Source of the DNA: Acidisoma silvae
GTDB taxonomy: Bacteria > Pseudomonadota > Alphaproteobacteria > Acetobacterales > Acetobacteraceae
Reading direction: 5' to 3'
DNA length: 64,000 bases
NCBI RefSeq assembly: GCF_020618775.1
Contig: NZ_JAESVB010000004.1
Coordinates: 310,001-374,000, forward strand
Shown here: positions 57,169-64,000 of the stretch, one piece after another
Position numbering within the stretch: position 1 is the stretch's first letter
How the letters are laid out: the number at the start of each line of letters is the position of its first letter
Notes under the pieces: model-generated
The model's input: only the letters and a program-made list of their open reading frames with translations
Databases searched by the model: none
What the model was told of the DNA's origin: nothing
Position numbers and translations under genes: made by a program

Positions 57169-59799
57169 ATGCGATTAGTTCCTTCGACCATCCTCATTGC
57201 CGTCTTCACGCTCATGGCGGCGGCGATGCCGATCCGGCCGGCCGCCGCGCAGGGCAATGCGGCGCCAGCCCCGGCCCAGGTGCCTGCGGGACTGAGCGCG
57301 GCGGACGCGCATCAGCTTCTGTCCGTGCTGCAAAGCCCGCAGCAGCGGTCGCAACTGGTCAAGACCCTGCAAGGGCTGGAAAAGGTTCTGCCGGCGACGG
57401 CACCGCCCCTTGCCGCCGACAGCACGGCGAAGCCTGCGGCCTCGACCCCGGCGGCCGCTGCGGCCCCTGCCAAGGCGACGGTGGCGCTGAAGCCCAATAG
57501 CCTGGGCGCCGATCTGATCGATCAGGCCGACAGCATCCTCACCGAACTCGACAATTCGGTGATCGTGACGCTGACGAAAATCACCCAGTATCGCGCGGTC
57601 GGCGATTGGGTGAAGGAGACGGTGCAGGATCCGATCATCCTGCAAATCATCCTCTCCGCCGTCTGGCGCCTGGCGCTTGTGCTGCTGGTCGCCTTCGCCT
57701 GCGAATTCGGCGTCTGGCATTTTACCGCGCCGCTCTACAAACGGCTGGGGCGCAATTCCAAGACCGCTGAGGCGCGCGCCAAACAGGAGATGGCCGCAGC
57801 CGGCGCGCCGACGGTCGATAGCGTCGTGACAGCCGAGGACGATGTGCCGGAAGGCGCGGAAGGAACCGAGGCCGAAAGCCAGGCGCGGGCCATTGCCGCG
57901 CGAGAGGCTGCGCTGCCCGTCATCTCCGACGCGGAGGCTGCCGCCGAACCCGCTTTGGCCGAGCCGGCCGTTCCTGCGGTGTCGTCGCGGCCCAATGGCC
58001 GTTTCACGCGGCTGCGGCCCTTGCAGGGTGGCTGGCCGCTGCTGCGGCGTCTGCCCTATATCCTGGGTGCCATGGCGGTGGACGCGCTGCCGCCGATTGC
58101 GTTTCTGGCGGTCGCGACGCTGCTTCTGGCGTCCCCCCTCGTCAGCGACATTCTGATGCGGCTGATGATCGAGGCCGTGGTCAATGCCTATGTCCTATGC
58201 CGGCTTTTGCTGGTGGCGGCGCGCGGCACCTTCTGCGCGCCCAGCAACAAGCTGCGGCTGCTGCATATATCGGACGAAAGCGCGGCCTTCCTGGCCATCT
58301 GGTGCCGCCGCATCGCGCTGGTGATCGTGCTGGGCTTCGCCGTGGTTCAGGTCGGCGGTCTGTCCGGCATGGAACATCGCGTGCAGCACGGCATTGGCCG
58401 CGTGTTCGGCCTGATCATCCACCTGATGCTGGTCGTCATGGTGCTGAAGCGCCGGCGGGAGGTGGAATCCTGGCTGCGCGGCGTGCCGGGCGAGAAGCAC
58501 ACATTCTGGCATAATATGAAGGCTCGCCTGGCCAGCGTCTGGCACTGGCAGGCCATCATCGTGATCATGCTCGGCTGGATCGTGTTCGCCACCGAGTTCA
58601 TGAACCACGTCCAGCATCCCACGCGCATCATTCTCGGCACGCTGGCCATCCTGGTCGTCTTCCGCGTGCTGCATATCGTGCTGCTGGGCGGGCTGGAGAA
58701 AATCTTCGCGGTCGGCAATGATTTCTCGGACCCGCGCCGCGTGCTGCTGGCCAAGCGGGCGGCGCGGTATCACCTGCCGCTGCGCATGGTCATCAACCTC
58801 GTCATGATCCTGGCCCTGCTTTTCGTGTTGGGCCAGTTCTGGGGGCTGAACATACTGCAATGGCTGCGGGTCGGCGATCTCGGCACGCGGCTGTTCAGTT
58901 CTCTCGGCACCATCGTCGCGACCCTCGTGGTCGCCGTGGTGATCTGGGAGACGCTGAACTACGTCATGCAGATCTATATGGACGAGCTCTCCCAGCAGGG
59001 GTCTTACGTCCGTGCCGCGCGCATCAAGACGGTGGTGCCGATCCTGCGCAATACCGTGCTGATCACGCTGCTGGTGGTCTTCGCCCTGACGGTTCTGAGC
59101 GAGATCGGCGTCAATATCGCGCCGCTTCTGGCGGGTGCCAGCATCATCGGCGTGGCGCTGGGCTTCGGCTCTCAGAAACTCGTGCAGGATTTCATCAACG
59201 GCATTTTCCTGCTTCTGGAAAATGCCATGCAGGTGGGCGACTGGGTGACGGCGGGCGGCCTGTCCGGCACGGTGGAAAACCTCTCCATCCGCACGCTGCG
59301 CCTGCGCGCCAGCGACGGCTCCGTCCACATCATCCCCTTCAGCTCGGTCACGACCGTCACCAATACCAATCGCGGCCTGGGCAACGCCGCTGTTTCGGTC
59401 ACCTTGTCCTATGAGGAGGATACCGATAAGGCGGGCGAGTTGCTGAAGCAGATCGTGCTGGACCTGCGCGCGGAGGAGGCCTTCTCGGCCGGAATGCTCA
59501 GCGATCTGCAATATTGGGGTGTCGACAAGATCGACGGCACCACAGCGACACTGGCCGGGCAGGTGGTCTGCACCGACAAGACGCGATGGAGCGTGCAGCG
59601 CGAGCTGAATCGCCGCATCAAGCTTGCCTTCCAGGACGCCGGCATCCGCATCATGCCGCCGGCGACCGTCACCGCCTTCCAGCATCCGCTGGCGGTGCAG
59701 GTCGAAATGCTGGAACGGCCTTTGCCCGAACGGCCCGTGCCGCAGCCCGCCATCGAACCACCGGCCGTCACGGCCGGCCCACCGCCACAGGGAACATAA
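57169..59799 (+). CDS. large MscS-type mechanosensitive channel
   Basis: An 876-residue inner-membrane channel of the MscS superfamily that opens under osmotic stress. It has a signal peptide (cleavage near AAA-QG), a Pro/Ala-rich periplasmic part, many transmembrane segments, then the pore helix and MscS domain: LLAGASIIGVALGFGSQKLV and QDFINGIFLLLENAMQVGD, followed by the cytoplasmic beta and cage domains. It resembles MscK/YbiO-type long forms. The next gene starts 3 bases after its stop, so both are co-transcribed. Confidence 0.9.
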   Translation: MRLVPSTILIAVFTLMAAAMPIRPAAAQGNAAPAPAQVPAGLSAADAHQLLSVLQSPQQRSQLVKTLQGLEKVLPATAPPLAADSTAKPAASTPAAAAAPAKATVALKPNSLGADLIDQADSILTELDNSVIVTLTKITQYRAVGDWVKETVQDPIILQIILSAVWRLALVLLVAFACEFGVWHFTAPLYKRLGRNSKTAEARAKQEMAAAGAPTVDSVVTAEDDVPEGAEGTEAESQARAIAAREAALPVISDAEAAAEPALAEPAVPAVSSRPNGRFTRLRPLQGGWPLLRRLPYILGAMAVDALPPIAFLAVATLLLASPLVSDILMRLMIEAVVNAYVLCRLLLVAARGTFCAPSNKLRLLHISDESAAFLAIWCRRIALVIVLGFAVVQVGGLSGMEHRVQHGIGRVFGLIIHLMLVVMVLKRRREVESWLRGVPGEKHTFWHNMKARLASVWHWQAIIVIMLGWIVFATEFMNHVQHPTRIILGTLAILVVFRVLHIVLLGGLEKIFAVGNDFSDPRRVLLAKRAARYHLPLRMVINLVMILALLFVLGQFWGLNILQWLRVGDLGTRLFSSLGTIVATLVVAVVIWETLNYVMQIYMDELSQQGSYVRAARIKTVVPILRNTVLITLLVVFALTVLSEIGVNIAPLLAGASIIGVALGFGSQKLVQDFINGIFLLLENAMQVGDWVTAGGLSGTVENLSIRTLRLRASDGSVHIIPFSSVTTVTNTNRGLGNAAVSVTLSYEEDTDKAGELLKQIVLDLRAEEAFSAGMLSDLQYWGVDKIDGTTATLAGQVVCTDKTRWSVQRELNRRIKLAFQDAGIRIMPPATVTAFQHPLAVQVEMLERPLPERPVPQPAIEPPAVTAGPPPQGT

Positions 59800-59802
59800 G
59801 CC

Positions 59803-60612
59803 ATGGGTCTGCTCTTCTGGCGTGCCAAACCTGTCCCGGTCGTGGAATTGCGCGGCGTCATCGCCGGGCGGCAGGGCGCGCTGAATATCCAGGGCGTCGG
59901 GCCGCTGCTGGAGCGCGGCTTCGCCATCGCCAAGGCCAGCGCCCATAAGCGCCTGATCCTGGCCATCGAAAGCCCCGGCGGGTCGCCCGTGCAGTCCGAC
60001 CTCATCGGCCGGTTCATCCGCCGGCGGGCGGAGGAAAGCGGCGTGCGCGTGACCGCCGTCATCGGCGATGTCGGTGCCTCGGGCGGCTATTGGATTGCCT
60101 GCGCGGCGGATGAAATTCGCGCCAACCCCATGAGCATCGTGGGCTCCATCGGCGTCATCGGCGGCGGTTTCGGCGTGCCGCGCCTGCTGGAGAAGCTGGA
60201 TATCGACCGCCGCGTCTATACCGCCGGGCAAAACAAATCCCGCAATGACCCCTTCAGCCCGGAAAAGCCCGAGGACGTGGCCTTTACCCAGGCGCTGCTG
60301 ACGGATCTGCACGGGCATTTCAAGGATTGGGTGCGCGGCCGGCGCGGCGCCAAGTTGACCCGGCCGGAGAGCGAACTCTTCGACGGCAGCTATATGATCG
60401 GCTCGAAGGCTCAGGCGGCCGGGCTGATCGACGCGCTCGGCGATGTCGACGGGCTGCTGCGCGAAATCGGCGGTGCCAAGGCCCGCGCCACCTGGCTGAA
60501 ACCGAAGCGCAAGACCGGTCTTGTCATGCGCCTGCTTGGCCGGGGCGCGGAAGCGGCGGCGGCCGAGATGGCAGAGGTCTGGCAGGCACGGGCCGAATTC
60601 AGAAAGCCCTGA
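59803..60612 (+). CDS. S49-family peptidase (SppA-like)
   Basis: A 269-residue single-domain S49 peptidase, like archaeal and Bacillus SppA. The catalytic Ser93 is in GDVGASGGYW and the Lys145 in AGQNKSRNDPF; their 52-residue spacing equals that of Bacillus SppA (Ser147/Lys199). It begins with a short N-terminus lacking a clear transmembrane segment. It would degrade signal peptides or misfolded membrane segments. It follows the mechanosensitive channel by 3 bases. Confidence 0.9.
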   Translation: MGLLFWRAKPVPVVELRGVIAGRQGALNIQGVGPLLERGFAIAKASAHKRLILAIESPGGSPVQSDLIGRFIRRRAEESGVRVTAVIGDVGASGGYWIACAADEIRANPMSIVGSIGVIGGGFGVPRLLEKLDIDRRVYTAGQNKSRNDPFSPEKPEDVAFTQALLTDLHGHFKDWVRGRRGAKLTRPESELFDGSYMIGSKAQAAGLIDALGDVDGLLREIGGAKARATWLKPKRKTGLVMRLLGRGAEAAAAEMAEVWQARAEFRKP

Positions 60613-60772
60613 CGCGCCTCATGGCCGGATGGCATTGATCTGCATCAGACAGGGGTCTGCGCAGGGGGCTGGCCACCGGCCTCGCGCTTTCATGACGTCT
60701 CTGCCGCGCTCGTGCTAGGCTTGCGCCGTCAAGTGCCCGGTGGTGAATTCGGGTGAGTTTGGGGGACGGTGA

Positions 60773-61510
60773 ATGATGCGCATGGACGCCCTGCGGAAGG
60801 CCTGGAACGAGCTGCCGCTGGTCAGCCTGGAGGAGATGCTGCGGGGCCGGGTGCCGCTGATCGTGGCACCGCATCCCGATGACGAGACCCTGGGCTGTGG
60901 CGGGTTGATCGCCCAGCTTTGCGCCGCCGGAACGCCGCCGCATGTCGTCATCCTGACGGATGGCTGCCTGTCGCACCCCAATTCCGTCACCCATCCGCCC
61001 GAGAAGCTGCGCCATATGCGGGAGGAGGAGGCGCGGGAAGCGCTGCATGTCCTCGGCCTGCCGCACGGCTATACCTGGTTCCTGGGCCATGCCGATCATG
61101 AAATGCCCAGCGCCGGCCCGGCCTATCAATTCGCGGCTCGCCGCATCGCCGGCATCTGCGAAAGCCATGGTTGCAACCTCATCATCGCGCCCTGGCAGCA
61201 TGACCCCCATACCGATCACGTGGCTGCCGCGACGCTGGCCGAGCATGTCGCGGTGCGCGAAGGGCTGCCGCTGCTCAGCTATCCGATCAGCGGCTGGGCT
61301 TTGCCGGATGAGACGGAGGTGGACGAACTGCCCGCCCATGGCTACCGGCTGGATATCGCGGAGCAGATCGACCTGAAGCAGCAGGCGATCATGACGCATC
61401 AGTCCCAATATGGCGACGTCATCCATGACTGCCGGGGCAATGCCTCGCCGGAGATGGATGTGGTGATGGCGGTGATGCGCCGCCCGGTGGAAACCTATCT
61501 GGCGTCTTAA
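60773..61510 (+). CDS. PIG-L family deacetylase
   Basis: A 245-residue zinc-dependent LmbE/PIG-L deacetylase. The metal motif is VAPHPDDETLGCGG, and the second-site WQHDPHTDHVAAA holds further His/Asp ligands. Members remove acetyl groups from GlcNAc-containing molecules (glycolipids, mycothiol-like compounds). GGGGGACGG precedes the start. The natural substrate here is unknown; no thiol-biosynthesis genes are nearby. Confidence 0.88.
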   Translation: MMRMDALRKAWNELPLVSLEEMLRGRVPLIVAPHPDDETLGCGGLIAQLCAAGTPPHVVILTDGCLSHPNSVTHPPEKLRHMREEEAREALHVLGLPHGYTWFLGHADHEMPSAGPAYQFAARRIAGICESHGCNLIIAPWQHDPHTDHVAAATLAEHVAVREGLPLLSYPISGWALPDETEVDELPAHGYRLDIAEQIDLKQQAIMTHQSQYGDVIHDCRGNASPEMDVVMAVMRRPVETYLAS

Positions 61511-61907
61511 GCTAAGTTTCTGAGGGACGGTCGGGGCCATCCTTTGACCGTCATGCCGCCCTTGACCGTCATGCCCGCGAAAGCGGTCATCTTCTGGCCG
61601 TCGTGGCACCACATTAGGAAGAAGATCCCCGCATTCGCGAGGATGGCAAGGAGAATGTTCCTAGGATTTTGATCCTGGGAATTAATTCCAATATGGATCG
61701 ACAACAAGGCTGCGGCACCCAAAGGCACTGCGGTCTTTTTGTTTGACAGATCATCACTCACGATTTTGCGAGATATACTCGCAATCATTGTCGGTACCAT
61801 GCGCGCGATCACAATCACGTCACGTTTCAGACTGTAAACAGACTTGCCGCAATCTTGCCCGTCTCCTCCGCGAAGCCTGGGGCAACGAGGATAGATAAGA
61901 GGCGGTG
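61511..61907. other. intergenic region before the Gly/Trp-rich protein
   Basis: A 397-base gap. Its first part holds a degenerate type A repeat; the middle (about 61650-61850) is clearly more AT-rich than the neighbours. A minus-strand frame through it reads a short hydrophobic segment but has no ribosome binding site or known domain and runs into the repeat. I treat it as possible remnant DNA, not a gene. Confidence 0.5.
61567..61645. repeat. palindromic repeat, type A, copy 6 (degenerate)
   Basis: Left stem ATGCCCGC/GCGGTCAT and right ATCCCCGC/GCGAGGAT, each with one mismatch, and an ATCTTCT...AGAAGAT pairing. An extra CGTCATGCC lies just before it at about 61549. Confidence 0.75.
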
Positions 61908-63062
61908 ATGGCGAATCTGGCACAGGGAAAAGACCGCCGTTGGCGGCGATGGGCGGCAGCGGCACTCGTCGCCGGCACCGGTGCGCTGGCGGTCACCCAG
62001 CCGTCGGCCGCGCAGGGCTATTGGCACGGCGGCGGCGGTGGCGGCGGCTATCATGGTGGCGGGCAGCCGGGTGGCTGGGGCCACGGTGGCGGCGGCTGGG
62101 GCCGCCCTCAAGGCGGCGGTTGGGGCCATGGTGGGGGCTGGGGACATGGCAGCGGATGGGGCCGTCAGGCCTATGGCGGTCCCGGCTGGCATGGTGGGCC
62201 GCCCGGATGGGGCCGTCCGGGTTACGGGGGGCCTGGCTGGGGTTATGGCGGCCCGCGCTATGCCTATCGTGGTCCCGGCTATCACGGCCATCCGGGTTAT
62301 GTCGCGGCCTGGGGGCCGGGCCGGCCCGGCTGGCACGGCTGGGACTGGCACCGGTCCTGGGGCGTCGGCGCGCCCTATGCCTGGGGTGGCCGCAGCTGGG
62401 CCTGGGACAGCATGATGGTGGGGGTCGCGGCCGGCGTGGTCTTTGCCCCGCCGGTCGTCTTTGCGGCACCGCCGATCTACGCCGTGCCGCCGCCGATCGT
62501 GCTGGGTCTGCCGGCCATCGCGCCACCGCCGGTCATTATCGCCCCGCCGCCGGTGATTGCGGCAGCGCCCTTGGCGCCGCTGCCGCCTGCGCCGGTTGTG
62601 GCCGAAGCACCGCCGCCGGCTCCCGCCATGCTGATGGCGGCCGCACCGCCGCCGATTGTCGTGCTGCCCCAGCCGGCAGTGGTGGTGGCGGCCGCGCCGC
62701 CGCCCGTCATTTTCGCGCCGCCGGCCTATGCGATGGCGCTTTGCCCGCCTTCATTGGCCTTTGTGGCGCCGCAGCCGGCCTGGTGGTCCCACGGCTATAT
62801 CACGGGCGGTGTCGTCGTCGGTGGTCTGGCGGCGACGGCCGTCGGCCTCGCCGTCATTCATCCGCATGGCTATTACGCCGTCCGTCACGGTTACGGCGCA
62901 GGATGGGGCCGCCCTGGATGGGGCCGCCCGGGTTGGGGCCGTCCGGGTTGGGGGCATGCCGGATGGGGTCGCGCTGGCTGGGGACGGCCTGCATGGGGCC
63001 ATGGCGGCGGCTGGCACGGCGATGGCGGGGGCCACGGCGGCGGCAATCCCTGGCACCACTGA
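61908..63062 (+). CDS. exported Gly/Trp/Pro-rich low-complexity protein
   Basis: A 384-residue secreted protein. A signal peptide (AAAALVAGTGALAVTQPSAAQ) leads into a Gly/Trp/Arg-rich region with His. The middle is dense in Pro/Ala/Val (APPPVIIAPPPVIAAAP). The last 60 residues repeat a WGRPG unit. AGAGG precedes ATG 61908. No domain is recognised; such proteins are often called hypothetical or glycine-rich envelope proteins. The overlapping long frame in another register is a shadow. Confidence 0.75.
   Translation: MANLAQGKDRRWRRWAAAALVAGTGALAVTQPSAAQGYWHGGGGGGGYHGGGQPGGWGHGGGGWGRPQGGGWGHGGGWGHGSGWGRQAYGGPGWHGGPPGWGRPGYGGPGWGYGGPRYAYRGPGYHGHPGYVAAWGPGRPGWHGWDWHRSWGVGAPYAWGGRSWAWDSMMVGVAAGVVFAPPVVFAAPPIYAVPPPIVLGLPAIAPPPVIIAPPPVIAAAPLAPLPPAPVVAEAPPPAPAMLMAAAPPPIVVLPQPAVVVAAAPPPVIFAPPAYAMALCPPSLAFVAPQPAWWSHGYITGGVVVGGLAATAVGLAVIHPHGYYAVRHGYGAGWGRPGWGRPGWGRPGWGHAGWGRAGWGRPAWGHGGGWHGDGGGHGGGNPWHH
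62900..63000 (+). repeat. in-frame tandem repeat encoding WGRPG units
   Basis: About six imperfect copies of a 15-base unit (GGATGGGGCCGCCCG type) near the 3' end of the gene, coding for GWGRPGWGRPGWGRPGWGHA and its degenerate continuation. This simple repeat could change copy number by slippage. Confidence 0.7.
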
Positions 63063-63116
63063 CCGCGCAACGCGCGTGCCTCGCTTTCCGAGTTTGACGT
63101 AAAACACAGGATAATC

Positions 63117-63557
63117 ATGAAGACCATCACACTGTTCCGCACCGCGGCTCTGGCCCTGATGCTGACCCCGGCGCTTGGCCTCATCCAGGGCAGCGCCCAT
63201 GCCGCAACCCCGACCGATGTCAGCAATACCACCGCCAAAGCGATCGATGACCGCATCGCCGCGCTGAAGGCGCGTCTTGTCATTACCGACGCCGAAACCC
63301 CGGCCTGGGACGCTTTCGCCCAGGCCATGCGCGACAATGCCACCAGCACGGATGCGGTCTTCGCGCAGCGTGCGCAGACGGCCAAAACCATGAACGCGTT
63401 GCAGAACATGCAGTCCTACGCCCAGGTGGCGCGCGCCTATGCCGATAACACGCAAAAGCTGGCCGATGCCTTCGCAGCCGTCTACGGCCAGCTTTCGCCC
63501 ACGCAGAAGCAGGTGGCGGACACGCTGTTCCGTGACCAGGCAACCGCCGCCAAGTAA
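63117..63557 (+). CDS. Spy/CpxP-family (LTxxQ) periplasmic protein
   Basis: A 146-residue periplasmic protein: a signal peptide (FRTAALALMLTPALGLIQGSAHA) and a helical body. The LTxxQ motif is present in variant form near the C-terminus (YGQLSPTQKQVADTLF), with a second, weaker segment LKARLVITDAETPAW. Spy and CpxP proteins are ATP-independent chaperones or envelope-stress sensors. It lies 54 bases after the Gly/Trp-rich gene, possibly co-transcribed. Confidence 0.78.
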   Translation: MKTITLFRTAALALMLTPALGLIQGSAHAATPTDVSNTTAKAIDDRIAALKARLVITDAETPAWDAFAQAMRDNATSTDAVFAQRAQTAKTMNALQNMQSYAQVARAYADNTQKLADAFAAVYGQLSPTQKQVADTLFRDQATAAK

Positions 63558-63622
63558 GACGCGCGCTTGGCGTGTCGCCGATCCTCGGTGCAGGATAGCC
63601 GGGATCGACGGAGCCTGGCGGG

Positions 63623-64000
63623 ATGACTTCGACCCAAGACCCTTTGCGGGACGGCTGGACATGGGCGCAGGCAGGCGAAAGCGTTGCCTGCGCCACCGTT
63701 TTGCGCACCTGGGGGAGTTCGCCTTGTGCTGCCGGCAGCCATATGGTGGTGGGCCAGTCCGGGCGCATCAGCGGTGCCGTCAGCGGCGGCTGCGTGGAGA
63801 GTGCGGTCATCCAGACGGCGCAGCGCATTCTGGCCGAGGGCGGCGCCGAACGCCTGAGTTTCGGTGTGGCGGACGAACTCGCCTGGTCGGTCGGCCTGGC
63901 CTGCGGCGGGCAGATCGAAATCTATGTCGAGCCCTTGCAGACCGCGATCCTGCCAGCACTCTTCGCGGCGCGGGAACGGCGGGACAGTCTGGCGGTCGCC
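63623..64000 (+). CDS. XdhC/CoxF-family protein, N-terminal part
   Basis: The gene is cut by the right edge after 126 codons. The visible part carries XdhC family signatures: VACATVLRTWGSSPCAAGSHMVV, the SGAVSGGCVESAV loop, and FGVADELAWSVGLACGGQIEIYVEPL. XdhC proteins fit the molybdenum cofactor into xanthine dehydrogenase-type enzymes. No partner genes are seen in the window. The start is ATG 63623, right after GGCGGG. Confidence 0.85.
   Translation, partial: MTSTQDPLRDGWTWAQAGESVACATVLRTWGSSPCAAGSHMVVGQSGRISGAVSGGCVESAVIQTAQRILAEGGAERLSFGVADELAWSVGLACGGQIEIYVEPLQTAILPALFAARERRDSLAVA

Noticed and set aside
58195-60318. 707-codon minus-strand frame opposite mscS and the S49 peptidase
   Set aside because: Low-complexity His/Asp/Gln-rich shadow of two well-defined genes.
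61940-63097. 385-codon alternative frame over the Gly/Trp-rich gene
   Set aside because: The other frame has a proper signal peptide, ribosome binding site and coherent composition; this one is Arg-rich and lacks all of them.

Overview
The window is high-GC alphaproteobacterial chromosome. The best fit is Rhodospirillales, probably Acetobacteraceae (inference). The support is a periplasmic three-subunit FAD dehydrogenase in sldSLC order, a Hedgehog/intein (Hint) protein of a type common in that family, an imuA-imuB pair behind a GTTC-N7-GTTC LexA box, and a glmU-glmS pair. No rRNA, CRISPR array, prophage, transposase or replication origin was seen. One tRNA, tRNA-Pro(GGG), is present.

Layout. 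0-3 kb: a truncated TrmJ-like methyltransferase overlapping cysS, a small exported protein and a LysR regulator. 3.3-8.2 kb: the FAD dehydrogenase (small, large, cytochrome c) with a GlcG-like protein and an exported protein of unknown function. 8.2-18 kb: a LysM protein, a GNAT acetyltransferase, a SulP transporter, a phosphoglycolate phosphatase, glmU-glmS, a TPR/glycosyltransferase-like protein and the tRNA. 18.5-26 kb: a sodium:solute symporter/DUF3311/M20 peptidase cassette, a dienelactone hydrolase, an orphan antitoxin-like protein, a CorA/ZntB transporter, a histidine phosphatase and a sulfotransferase. 26.3-31 kb: SOS-controlled imuAB, a small lipoprotein, and a fucosyltransferase-like/acetyltransferase pair.

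31-41.7 kb: a hybrid histidine kinase, mtnK, an AT-rich membrane-protein island, the Hint protein, a CPA1 antiporter with a GntR regulator, nitronate monooxygenase with an NsrR-type regulator, and a DMT transporter. 41.9-46 kb: catalase, an HD hydrolase and an alpha/beta hydrolase facing an AraC regulator. 46-48.4 kb: an ExoU-like patatin. 48.5-53.3 kb: a run of three aldo/keto reductases, an SDR and an M19 dipeptidase. 53.3-64 kb: an AsmA-like protein, gamma-glutamyltransferase, a large MscS channel, an S49 peptidase, a PIG-L deacetylase, a Gly/Trp-rich exported protein, a Spy-like protein and a truncated XdhC.

Between genes lies a family of about ten palindromic repeats. Their stems keep pairing while the third base pair cycles through all four Watson-Crick combinations, so they look selected or spread as hairpins. 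A three-helix, 102-bp subtype carries a compensatory base-pair change between its two copies. The other items most worth following are the ExoU-like patatin, the glycan-modification pair with an unassigned N-terminal domain, and the AT-rich orphan membrane protein between repeat copies.
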